A stretch of 20,195 bases of DNA from a virus, in IMG/VR virus record IMGVR_UViG_3300035670_008229, positions 1 to 20,195 of that record, one strand, 5' to 3'. Positions 6,034-12,808 of the stretch are shown in pieces. The position numbers and the translations under genes are program-made. A model generated the notes under the pieces. That model was not told where the DNA came from, ran no database searches, and was given only the letters and a program-made list of their open reading frames with translations. How positions within the stretch are numbered: the first letter of the stretch is position 1; each line of letters starts with the position of its first letter.

Positions 6034-6062
6034 TTTACGTTTAGATGCGTTTAGTATATGAT
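6034..6062 (+). promoter_or_regulatory. candidate promoter for the recA-intein operon
   Basis: TTTACG (6034-6039) and TATGAT (6057-6062) are 17 bases apart and match the sigma70 consensus at four and five positions. A start near 6069 would give a short leader containing the AAGGAAA ribosome binding site of the recombinase gene. Confidence 0.45.
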
Positions 6063-6082
6063 GATTTGAAAGAAGGAAACAC

Positions 6083-6829
6083 ATGGCAAAACCAACAAAA
6101 AAATCAGGAGATACAGTAGCAACAGTTCAAGATACAGTAATAGACGATTTCTCGTCGGATCTTATCAAAGCAATCAATAAAGAACACAATGATAAGATCG
6201 CTTTCAATCTTGGTGTAGATGATGCACCAACATATGTTCATCGCTGGATTTCTACCGGTTCCCGACAACTTGATTATATCATAGCTAATCGTAGAGGTGG
6301 CGGAATGCCAGAAGGACGTATTGTAGAAATACAAGGTCCACCAGGCATAGGTAAATCAACTCTAATGGCTCAAATCGCTCGTTCAACTCAAAGAATGGGC
6401 GGCATTGCTGTTTATATAGATACAGAAAATGCAACCAATCCAGATACACTTTCAAATATGGGAGTTGATGTAGCAAGACGTTTCGTATTCGTTCAATCTC
6501 CTTGCACAGAAGAAATTCTTTCTGTTATAGAAAGCACAATTCTTAAAGCTCGCACAATGACAAAAGATGTTCCAGTAACCGTTATCTGGGATTCAGTTTC
6601 TCAATCTTCTCCAAAAGCTGAATTAGAGGGCGATTATGATCAAAATACCATTGGTCTACAGGCTCGTGTTCTTTCTAAAGGTATGAGAAAAATCGCTAAC
6701 GTTATTGGTGGTCAAAAGGTTCTTTTAGTTCTTGTATCACAACAACGTCAAAAAATTGGTGTAATGTTTGGTGATTCTTGCGTGAGTCCCGATACAATCA
6801 TTAAGATACGTCGTAAAATCGTAGGATGA
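6083..6829 (+). CDS. RecA/UvsX recombinase N-terminal part fused to intein N-fragment
   Basis: Residues 1-232 are the N-terminal part of a RecA-family recombinase. The Walker A loop is GPPGIGKS (85-92), with the catalytic Glu115 in YIDTENA and Walker B in VTVIWD (to Asp170). PKAELEGDYD and QQRQKIGVMFGDS match the region of bacterial RecA leading into loop L2. The protein stops being RecA at residue 233: CVSPDTIIKIRRKIVG followed by TGA is a 16-residue intein N-fragment, starting with the splice-site Cys and the typical block A pattern. The rest of RecA is encoded from 8001. The mature protein would drive strand exchange and recombination-dependent replication. AAGGAAA six bases upstream gives a good start. 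The stop overlaps the start of the HNH gene. Confidence 0.88.
   Translation: MAKPTKKSGDTVATVQDTVIDDFSSDLIKAINKEHNDKIAFNLGVDDAPTYVHRWISTGSRQLDYIIANRRGGGMPEGRIVEIQGPPGIGKSTLMAQIARSTQRMGGIAVYIDTENATNPDTLSNMGVDVARRFVFVQSPCTEEILSVIESTILKARTMTKDVPVTVIWDSVSQSSPKAELEGDYDQNTIGLQARVLSKGMRKIANVIGGQKVLLVLVSQQRQKIGVMFGDSCVSPDTIIKIRRKIVG
6779..6826 (+). other. intein N-fragment (16 residues)
   Basis: The fragment starts with Cys1 directly after extein Gly-Asp-Ser and contains only block A (CVSPDTIIKI) plus a basic tail (RRKIVG) before the stop. Block B, normally on the N-fragment, lies on the other half instead. This matches the atypically split intein class with very short N-fragments known from phage genes in metagenomes. 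The fragment is basic; the partner's N-terminus is strongly acidic. Confidence 0.85.
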
Positions 6830-7647
6830 TGACAACAGAGAGTAAAAATCGGTATAGGAAAGACAAGTTGCCAATCTTTAGCTACTCGGAAGAGAGACGA
6901 AGAAATATTGGCAAAGCACGACTCAAACAACTTGATGCTGAAACTTTGAAACAGCTTCAAGAATATTGGGAAAAGCGATATGTTCCTGAAAAATGGATTT
7001 TAACCACTCTCAACCTGTCAAAGAGGGTCTATTCTCGTTATCTTACGGAACATTGTAAACATGAACAGATAAAGTTTTTGCCACAAAACTTGTCGCCGGA
7101 TGTTTATCAGATGATTATCTCTCGAAGCAAAGAACAAGTCCCATATAAAACAATCGCAGAGGATTTGGACTTGGAATGTCGTCAAGTAAGAAAGATCATC
7201 TGTAAGCTTGCTCCATATTATGATATTGTGCCGGTATCCAAGCCAAGATATGTTCCAGATAAATATCATCGGGTAAAGCTCGCAAATCTTTTAAGCGACT
7301 ATAATCATGCAAATCCAAAAAAGAGAGAACAAAATCCGAATTGGAAAGGCGGCAAAACAAAACTCGTAGAATCAATAAGAAAGCATGATAAATACAAAGC
7401 TTGGCGACTTGATATATTTGAACGTGACAAATTTACATGTATCCTCTGTCAAAATACGAAAGATATTCAGGCAGATCATATAAAGCCATTCTCAGTCATT
7501 CTTTTAGAAAACGGTATATGTTCATTAGAAAACGCTATAGAATGTAAAGAACTATGGAATAGAGATAATGGTAGAACATTATGTAAAACATGTCACCATA
7601 AACAACCAACACATGGAACAGGAGCCCTAAAATGGAAGAATATATAG
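6826..7647 (+). CDS. HNH homing endonuclease between the split intein halves
   Basis: The 273-residue product ends in an HNH nuclease domain: Cys205/Cys208 (CILC), Asp217-His218 (ADHIKP), the asparagine-containing NRDNGRTLC stretch, and Cys253/Cys256-His257 (CKTCHH), giving two zinc-type Cys pairs around the metal site. Before it is NPNWKGG (170-176), a motif common in phage HNH homing enzymes. The N-terminal 130 residues hold two helix-turn-helix-like segments (WILTTLNLSKRVYSRYL, YKTIAEDLDLECRQVRKII) probably used for target recognition. The start ATG overlaps the stop of the recA N-half (ATGA), and its last 16 bases overlap the next gene, so all three are translationally linked. It probably cuts intein-free recA alleles and spreads the element. 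A second ATG at 6829 could be the true start. Confidence 0.85.
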   Translation: MMTTESKNRYRKDKLPIFSYSEERRRNIGKARLKQLDAETLKQLQEYWEKRYVPEKWILTTLNLSKRVYSRYLTEHCKHEQIKFLPQNLSPDVYQMIISRSKEQVPYKTIAEDLDLECRQVRKIICKLAPYYDIVPVSKPRYVPDKYHRVKLANLLSDYNHANPKKREQNPNWKGGKTKLVESIRKHDKYKAWRLDIFERDKFTCILCQNTKDIQADHIKPFSVILLENGICSLENAIECKELWNRDNGRTLCKTCHHKQPTHGTGALKWKNI

Positions 7648-8000
7648 AAGAAGAAATAACATTTAGAGAGTTGGCAAAACGATTAGGAATAGAAGATTTG
7701 GATACTCCAGAAGAGTATGATATCAAAGAAGAAGGATATCAAATCTTATCATATGATGAAGCAACTGGAAAAGAAGTTTGGCAAGCTTTAGAAGCATATG
7801 TAGTTAAAAAGAATGCTGCCGAACATTATCAGCTTAGTACATTACATGGAACCGCCGATCATAAAGTCCTTCTTGGAAAAGAATATGTAAGGCTCGCAGA
7901 TCATCCGGGCGCAGAGTTGGTTAAACAGCCAATCCAAGTTGTTGATTGCCAGGTTGCAAATACACATTGCTACCTTGCTGAAGGTCAAGTAAATCATAAT
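7632..8000 (+). other. intein C-fragment (123 residues) with blocks B, F and G
   Basis: The splice junction is His-Asn | Thr at 7998-8003. Block B (GTADHKVL) lies on this half, showing that the split point falls between blocks A and B. The acidic leader (residues 1-36) could pair with the basic tail of the N-fragment. Confidence 0.85.
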
Positions 8001-8528
8001 ACTACTACATCTGGTGGTATGGCAATTCCTTATTCATCATCTGTTCGTATACGTCTTGATGGTGGTTCAGCTATCAAAGACAAAGAAGATAATGTTATAG
8101 GAATTAATGTTACTGCAAAGACGATTAAAAACAAAGTTGCTAAACCATTTCGTAAGGTTGGATTCCAGATAATGTTTGGTAAGGGTATATTTGAGAATGA
8201 TGAGATATTTGATTTATTGAGAGAATATTGTAAGAGTAGCAAGAGTGGAGTAGTTGTTAATAATAAATCGGTATTAGTAGCTGGAGATGCAGCTTGGAAG
8301 ACGTTTACGATAACGGATTTAAAGACTGGTGAGGTAGAATCTGAAGTTAAATTTTATAAAAATGAATTTTCTCAGAAAGTTTTGAACAAAGCTGAATACT
8401 TAGAGTATGTTAATGCGCTGATGGATGCTGCACTTATCATAAGCGGTAATGAAAATACTGAGGAACATATTACATTTGAAGGTATGACTGAAGGTGATGT
8501 AAGAACTGCTGATGAGTTAAGCGCCTGA
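7632..8528 (+). CDS. intein C-fragment fused to RecA/UvsX C-terminal part
   Basis: Residues 1-123 are the intein C-fragment and residues 124-298 are the C-terminal 175 residues of RecA, starting TTTSGGMAIPYSSSV. That lines up with TTTGGNALKFYASV of bacterial RecA directly after loop L2. The intein part carries block B (T74-A-D-H77), block F around Asp105 (QVVDCQVANTHCYLAEG) and the C-terminal His122-Asn123 before Thr+1. Joining 232 and 175 residues gives a 407-residue recombinase in which MFGDS meets TTTSGG. AGGAG at 7620-7624, inside the HNH gene and seven bases before this ATG, allows independent initiation. The first 36 residues are very acidic. Neither half would be an active recombinase before splicing, because the join lies in the DNA-binding loop. 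Confidence 0.88.
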   Translation: MEEYIEEEITFRELAKRLGIEDLDTPEEYDIKEEGYQILSYDEATGKEVWQALEAYVVKKNAAEHYQLSTLHGTADHKVLLGKEYVRLADHPGAELVKQPIQVVDCQVANTHCYLAEGQVNHNTTTSGGMAIPYSSSVRIRLDGGSAIKDKEDNVIGINVTAKTIKNKVAKPFRKVGFQIMFGKGIFENDEIFDLLREYCKSSKSGVVVNNKSVLVAGDAAWKTFTITDLKTGEVESEVKFYKNEFSQKVLNKAEYLEYVNALMDAALIISGNENTEEHITFEGMTEGDVRTADELSA

Positions 8529-8569
8529 TATTAACATAACATACACAACACACACATAACACCCAAATT

Positions 8570-8626
8570 AAAGGCGATAATCTAAACTAACTGAGAGGTT
8601 AACAACGATTGTCGCCTTTATTTTTT
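8570..8626 (+). terminator. long-stem terminator after the recA C-half
   Basis: AAAGGCGATAATC (8570-8582) pairs with GATTGTCGCCTTT (8607-8619) with a single T-G wobble. The 24-base loop contains a further TAAC/GTTA pairing, and the stem is followed by a run of six T. It resembles an intrinsic terminator, but the ribosome binding site of the dUTPase gene begins immediately after the T run, so it may also act as a processing or attenuation site. Confidence 0.7.
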
Positions 8627-8636
8627 AGGAGAAATT

Positions 8637-9200
8637 ATGAAACACGATCCAAATGAAGCAATTAGATTAATGGAAAAGGAACCTATTGCAAATTCAGATT
8701 ACAAGACACGTGATATGAATTGGATATCACCGAATATTTCAAAACCGGTTTTAGAAATAAAATTTAAATGCATGAATGAAAATGCAAAAATTCCTCATGC
8801 TGTAAGAGAAGGGGATATTGGTTTTGATGTTTATTGTGCTGAGAATATAAATGTTCCGGCAAGAGGATTAGCTAAAATATCAACTGGAATTCAATTAGCG
8901 GACATGCCAGTAATGGATAATGATCGTAATCGTATTTTTATGAAAATTGAAGGACGTAGTGGTTTAGCGAGTAAGGGTATATTTCCAGTTGGTGGAATTA
9001 TAGATCCCAATTATCGTGGTGAGATAGGGGTAACTCTTATTAATCATAGTGTTGTTGATGCTGTATTTAATGTTGGTGATAGGATAGCGCAATTAGTTGT
9101 TTATAAGGTAGCCACGATGGGTGAAGTAGTTATGCAAGAGAGTGATGAGATAACGGAGACAAATCGTGGTTCTGCTGGTTTTGGTTCGTCGGGAAAGTAA
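8637..9200 (+). CDS. dut: dUTP diphosphatase (trimeric dUTPase)
   Basis: All five motifs of homotrimeric dUTPases are present in order: I around residues 58-67 (EGDIGFDVYC), II GRSGLASKG (106-114), III GGIIDPNYRGE (119-129), IV VGDRIAQLV (146-154) and V NRGSAGFGSSG (176-186), the glycine-rich arm that closes over the neighbouring active site. The enzyme hydrolyses dUTP to dUMP and pyrophosphate, keeping uracil out of phage DNA and supplying dUMP. An N-terminal extension of about 40 residues precedes the usual core and is unrelated to the tag found on other genes. AGGAG five bases before the ATG is a strong ribosome binding site. It lies between two terminators, so it can be a single-gene transcript. 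Confidence 0.95.
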   Translation: MKHDPNEAIRLMEKEPIANSDYKTRDMNWISPNISKPVLEIKFKCMNENAKIPHAVREGDIGFDVYCAENINVPARGLAKISTGIQLADMPVMDNDRNRIFMKIEGRSGLASKGIFPVGGIIDPNYRGEIGVTLINHSVVDAVFNVGDRIAQLVVYKVATMGEVVMQESDEITETNRGSAGFGSSGK

Positions 9201-9221
9201 AATAGTTTAATCAAAAAAGAT

Positions 9222-9254
9222 AACGCCGCTTGGAAAAAAATCCTGGCGGCGTTT
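9222..9254 (+). terminator. terminator after dUTPase
   Basis: AACGCCGC (9222-9229) pairs with GCGGCGTT (9246-9253), with inner GGA/TCC pairing around an A-run loop. It shares the AACGCCGC core with the hairpins at 2282, 3745 and 5003, but its loop differs. Confidence 0.8.
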
Positions 9255-9257
9255 CAA

Positions 9258-9288
9258 TTGGTATATCAATTAAAGAACTTGGTATATC
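9258..9288 (+). repeat. 10-bp direct repeat before the 5' nuclease gene
   Basis: TTGGTATATC occurs at 9258-9267 and 9279-9288, a 21-bp period that would place both copies on the same DNA face. They lie between the dUTPase terminator and the nuclease start, where a promoter or operator is expected. Confidence 0.4.
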
Positions 9289-9296
9289 TTCTCTAT

Positions 9297-10307
9297 ATGA
9301 CATCCACCGCAACAGAAAGACCGATTATTCTTATAGACGGTTTTAATAATTTTATAAGACATTTTTTGGTCAATCAAGAAATTAATCTCCGTAGTCAACC
9401 GGTTGGTGGTGTAGTTGGGTTTATTAAATCGGTTGATTATCTTGTTGGAACCTTTTGCCCATCTCGTGTATATGTTGTTTGGGAGAATGGAGGTCCGTCG
9501 CCAAGACGTAGACACATTTCCCCACAATATAAAGCTAATAGAGCCAAGATGAAGGAAGTAAAGAAGATCCAACAAGGCAAGGAGAGCATACGGGATGTTT
9601 TAGCATTAGATGATGAAACCAGAATACAACAAATCACGATGCTAACAGCTCTATTGAAGAGCACTCCCGTATGTCAGGTTTATGTGCAAGATACGGAATG
9701 TGATGATGTTATTGCATATCTTGCTCAAGATAAATTTAGAAATTCCGGATCAAAAAGAATTATTGTTTCAAATGATAAAGATTTTTATCAATTATTGCAT
9801 GATCCTGATATTCAGATATATGATCCGGCTACACGTAAAATTATAGATGACAATGAAGTATTAAACAAATTTGGTATATCTGCAAGAAATTTTTGTTTAG
9901 CTAAGACTATAGCTGGGGATGATAGTGATAATGTGGAGGGGGTTCCTGGTGCTGGATTTAAAACGGTAGCCAAACGATTTCCTATAATGGCTTCTAAGGA
10001 TCAAGATGTTGATATAGCGACTATTCTTTTAGAAGCTCGTGCAGCGAATATAGGAAAGAAAAAACCTATTGCAATATATGATGACATATCCCAATGTGAA
10101 GGTTTGATTAGGCGCAATTGGGATTTAATGTATTTGAATAGTAGCAATCTTAGTGCCAGTCAGATTAACAAAATAAATTACATTGTGGATCATCACGAAC
10201 CCAAGATGGATAAGCTTGGTTTAATTAAAACTGTAATGGAATGTGGTATAAATACTACATTTGATTATGATCGTTTTTGTTCCCAAATGCGTAATTTTGT
10301 CCGATAA
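9297..10307 (+). CDS. 5'-3' exonuclease / RNase H, FEN family
   Basis: The 336-residue product has the acidic metal-binding residues of the flap endonuclease family in order: Asp14 in ILIDGFN, Glu63 in VVWENGG, the cluster QDTECDD (131-137), SNDKDFYQLL with Asp160/Asp162, and GDDSDNVEGVPGAGFKT (207-223), which includes the helix-hairpin-helix DNA-binding turn. It would remove RNA primers and flaps during lagging-strand synthesis, as T4 RNase H does. The basic PSPRRRHISPQYKANR stretch fits the helical arch region. I chose the ATG at 9297 because the in-frame TTG at 9258 lies against the terminator and the protein then starts just before the first conserved strand. No clear Shine-Dalgarno precedes either start. 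Confidence 0.9.
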   Translation: MTSTATERPIILIDGFNNFIRHFLVNQEINLRSQPVGGVVGFIKSVDYLVGTFCPSRVYVVWENGGPSPRRRHISPQYKANRAKMKEVKKIQQGKESIRDVLALDDETRIQQITMLTALLKSTPVCQVYVQDTECDDVIAYLAQDKFRNSGSKRIIVSNDKDFYQLLHDPDIQIYDPATRKIIDDNEVLNKFGISARNFCLAKTIAGDDSDNVEGVPGAGFKTVAKRFPIMASKDQDVDIATILLEARAANIGKKKPIAIYDDISQCEGLIRRNWDLMYLNSSNLSASQINKINYIVDHHEPKMDKLGLIKTVMECGINTTFDYDRFCSQMRNFVR

Positions 10308-10361
10308 TTTCGGTTTTAAATAAATTTTTGGAAATGATGAAGGTTGGATGAAAGGAAGTCT

Positions 10362-11804
10362 ATGAGCGTAGTATTTATGAAAACAATGAACGACAATAAT
10401 GTGAAAACAGATTCCTCAAAAGGGGATGCGGGCAAACATTTCTCTTTTGATAAATCATTTCAAGAAAAGATTGTGCAAGCCGCTTTGATTGATAGAAATT
10501 GGGCTGGACAATTTGCTGAAGTCCTTGATATCAACTTTTTTCAATATGCGTATTTGAAGAAAATTGCTGATACGTATATGTCATATAACAGGAAATATAA
10601 AGAATTTCCTTCAATGCAACTTCTTGCTCAAATTATTGCTTCAGAATTAAAAAATCCTTCAGATTCAATATTGCGTTCTCAAATTCATGATTTCCTTCTT
10701 CGTGTAGAAGAAAATAATAATCTTGGTGATCTTGGATATGTAAAAGAAAAAGCTCTTGATTGGTGTAAGCGTGCAGGGCTTCAAAAGGCTCTGGAAGCCT
10801 CTATAGAGTTTATTGAAACCGAGAAGTATGAGAAGGTGGTAGAGACAATTAAAGCCGCTATAAACGCTGGTAATGAGCATTCTCCAGGTCTTGAACTCAA
10901 AGATGATGTAGAAGCTCGTTATAGTGAGACATTCCGTAGAACGGTAGCGACTGGCGTTAAACAACTTGATGATAAGAAAATTCTTAATGGTGGTCTTGGT
11001 GCTGGTGAGCTTGGCGTGATTATAGCACCAACAGGCGTTGGTAAAAGTCATTTGCTTACCCATTTTGGAGCACAAGCTCTTCTTCAAGGCAAGAATGTAT
11101 TGCATTATACATTTGAGTTAAATGAGAGAGCGGTTGGTATTCGTTATGACAGTCATCTTTTAGAAATTGATAGTATTGATTGTTATGAACACAAAGAAAA
11201 GATCAAGAAGTATTATGAAGATAATGCTGAAACTCTTGGACGTTTAAAGATCAAGTATTATGCTACTGGAACAGCGACGATCAATACGCTTCGTGCTCAT
11301 ATTGATAAACTTGCTAATGAAGGATTTAGACCTGATGTATTAGTAATTGATTATGCTGGAATTATGCGTTCCAGCGAGAAATATGAACTTTTACGTCTTG
11401 AATTAAAGAAGATTTATGAAGAATTGCGTGGTTTTGCTAATGAGATAGACATTCCTGTATGGACGGCATCTCAATCAAATAAAGAGGGTGCCAATAAGGA
11501 TTATGTTGATCTTACAAATATGGCAGAAGCATATGGTCAAGCTCATGTGGCGGATTTTGTTGTTGGACTTGCAAGAAAAAGTATTAATAAGTCTACCGGT
11601 TATGGAAATATTTTCATTGCAAAAAACCGAGCGGGTATAGATGGTGTTCAATTCCAAATACACTTAGATACTGCTCGTTCTAAACTTCGTATCTTAACTG
11701 AAGAAGAATTCAACAGACTTAAATCAGATCAGGAAGAACTTGAAGATGGAAATCTCAAGAACTTCTTCCGAGAAAAAATTAGAGAATATCAAAAAAATCA
11801 TTGA
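10362..11804 (+). CDS. replicative DNA helicase, DnaB/gp41 type
   Basis: The 480-residue product has an N-terminal helical domain (about 25-170) and a RecA-like DnaB motor domain. Walker A is APTGVGKS (222-229), the catalytic-type Glu252 lies in HYTFELNER, Walker B is DVLVIDYAG (to Asp330), and the following sensor is TASQSN (369-374). The arginine-containing AKNRAG lies near the end of the fold. DnaB-family helicases form hexamers that unwind DNA 5' to 3' ahead of the fork and load primase. The ATG at 10362, with AAAGGAAG just upstream, is chosen over an in-frame TTG at 10344. The gene is followed by nrdB with only eight bases between the stop and the next ATG. No primase gene is visible in the window. 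Confidence 0.9.
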   Translation: MSVVFMKTMNDNNVKTDSSKGDAGKHFSFDKSFQEKIVQAALIDRNWAGQFAEVLDINFFQYAYLKKIADTYMSYNRKYKEFPSMQLLAQIIASELKNPSDSILRSQIHDFLLRVEENNNLGDLGYVKEKALDWCKRAGLQKALEASIEFIETEKYEKVVETIKAAINAGNEHSPGLELKDDVEARYSETFRRTVATGVKQLDDKKILNGGLGAGELGVIIAPTGVGKSHLLTHFGAQALLQGKNVLHYTFELNERAVGIRYDSHLLEIDSIDCYEHKEKIKKYYEDNAETLGRLKIKYYATGTATINTLRAHIDKLANEGFRPDVLVIDYAGIMRSSEKYELLRLELKKIYEELRGFANEIDIPVWTASQSNKEGANKDYVDLTNMAEAYGQAHVADFVVGLARKSINKSTGYGNIFIAKNRAGIDGVQFQIHLDTARSKLRILTEEEFNRLKSDQEELEDGNLKNFFREKIREYQKNH

Positions 11805-11812
11805 GAGGTGTT

Positions 11813-12793
11813 ATGTCCTTATTAGAACGTCGTCTTACATACAAGCCATTTTTATATCCTGAAGCTTATTCTTATTGGCTTAAACAACAACAAGCTCATT
11901 GGCTTTCAACTGAAGTAACGTTGAATCAAGATCTTCTTGATTGGAATATGAATTTAACGCCTTCTGAGAAATCTGTAATTGGCGGTATTCTAAAGGGATT
12001 TACGCAGACAGAAATATTTGTTAATGATTATTGGTCAAATAAAGTTGCACGTTGGTTTCGTCATCCCGAGATTGTGATGGCGGCAACAACAATGGCTTCA
12101 TTTGAAACAATTCATACACAAGCTTATAGTTTACTTGATGAGACTCTTGGTTTTGAAAATTATGATGCATTTCTTGCGGAACCAACGATTAAGGCAAAGA
12201 TTGATCGTCTTATAGATACTGGTAATCTTTCGTTAAAAGAAATGACACCAGAGAAAAAAATGATTATGGCAAAATCGCTGGCTGTATTTTCGGCTTTTAC
12301 GGAAGGTGTTAGTCTGTTTTCTTCATTTGCTGTGCTTTTACATTTTTCTCGTTATAATAAAATGAAGGGGATGAGTCAGATTGTTACCTGGAGTATAAAA
12401 GACGAGACTTTGCATTCTGAATTTGGTTGTTATCTTTTTCGCAAATTTATTGAAGAGAATTCAGAAATTTGGACTGATGAATTTAAAAAAGATATCTATC
12501 AAGCGGCAAGAGACACGGTAGCAATAGAAGATAATTTTATTGATAAAGTATTTGAGCATGGAAATATTGAAGGATTGACGAAGGAAGATTTAAAGGATTT
12601 TATTCGTCATCGTGCTAATATGCAACTTGGTAAACTTGGTTTAAAACAAAATTGGAAGAATGTAGATAAAGAAGCATTGAAGCGTATGGAATGGTTTGAT
12701 GCTATTGGTGCTGGAGTTAGACTTGATGATTTCTTTAGTGTTAAACCAACGGACTATAGCCGTGGTGTTGTAAATTTTGATGATATGTTTTGA
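11813..12793 (+). CDS. nrdB: ribonucleotide reductase small subunit, class I
   Basis: The 326-residue product carries the di-iron ligands of class I R2 proteins: Glu34 as the first carboxylate (WLSTEVTLNQD), Glu98 and His101 (FETIH), Glu164 (FTEGVSLF), and Glu198 and His201 (KDETLHSEF). Tyr105, seven residues after Glu98 in ETIHTQAY, matches the radical-bearing tyrosine of E. coli NrdB, so a tyrosyl-radical enzyme is likely. It ends in VVNFDDMF, an acidic and aromatic tail of the kind that docks R2 on the large subunit. Together with the next gene it makes dNTPs from ribonucleotides for phage replication. GAGAGG lies just before the ATG at 11813; a TTG at 11801 is less likely. The gene follows the helicase almost without a gap. 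Confidence 0.93.
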   Translation: MSLLERRLTYKPFLYPEAYSYWLKQQQAHWLSTEVTLNQDLLDWNMNLTPSEKSVIGGILKGFTQTEIFVNDYWSNKVARWFRHPEIVMAATTMASFETIHTQAYSLLDETLGFENYDAFLAEPTIKAKIDRLIDTGNLSLKEMTPEKKMIMAKSLAVFSAFTEGVSLFSSFAVLLHFSRYNKMKGMSQIVTWSIKDETLHSEFGCYLFRKFIEENSEIWTDEFKKDIYQAARDTVAIEDNFIDKVFEHGNIEGLTKEDLKDFIRHRANMQLGKLGLKQNWKNVDKEALKRMEWFDAIGAGVRLDDFFSVKPTDYSRGVVNFDDMF

Positions 12794-12808
12794 ATAAAGA
12801 GAAATATT

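Noticed and set aside
6083-8528. recA as a pseudogene broken by a homing endonuclease gene
   Set aside because: The break points are exact intein junctions (Ser|Cys and Asn|Thr), with blocks A, B, F and G in place and good ribosome binding sites, which argues for a working trans-splicing split rather than decay.
8521-8580. CA-rich stretch (ACATACACAACACACACATAACAC) as a repeat array
   Set aside because: It is a short low-complexity spacer without regular units. No CRISPR-like repeats or tRNA cloverleaf are visible in it or elsewhere in the window.
10665-11105. Long minus-strand frame inside the helicase gene
   Set aside because: It lies opposite a frame with clear Walker motifs. Its product is Cys/Ile/Thr-rich without motifs, as expected of an antisense shadow in AT-rich DNA. 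The same applies to minus frames at 3078-3527, 3777-4061, 6104-6476, 7018-7269, 9270-9664, 12955-13384 and 14740-14964.
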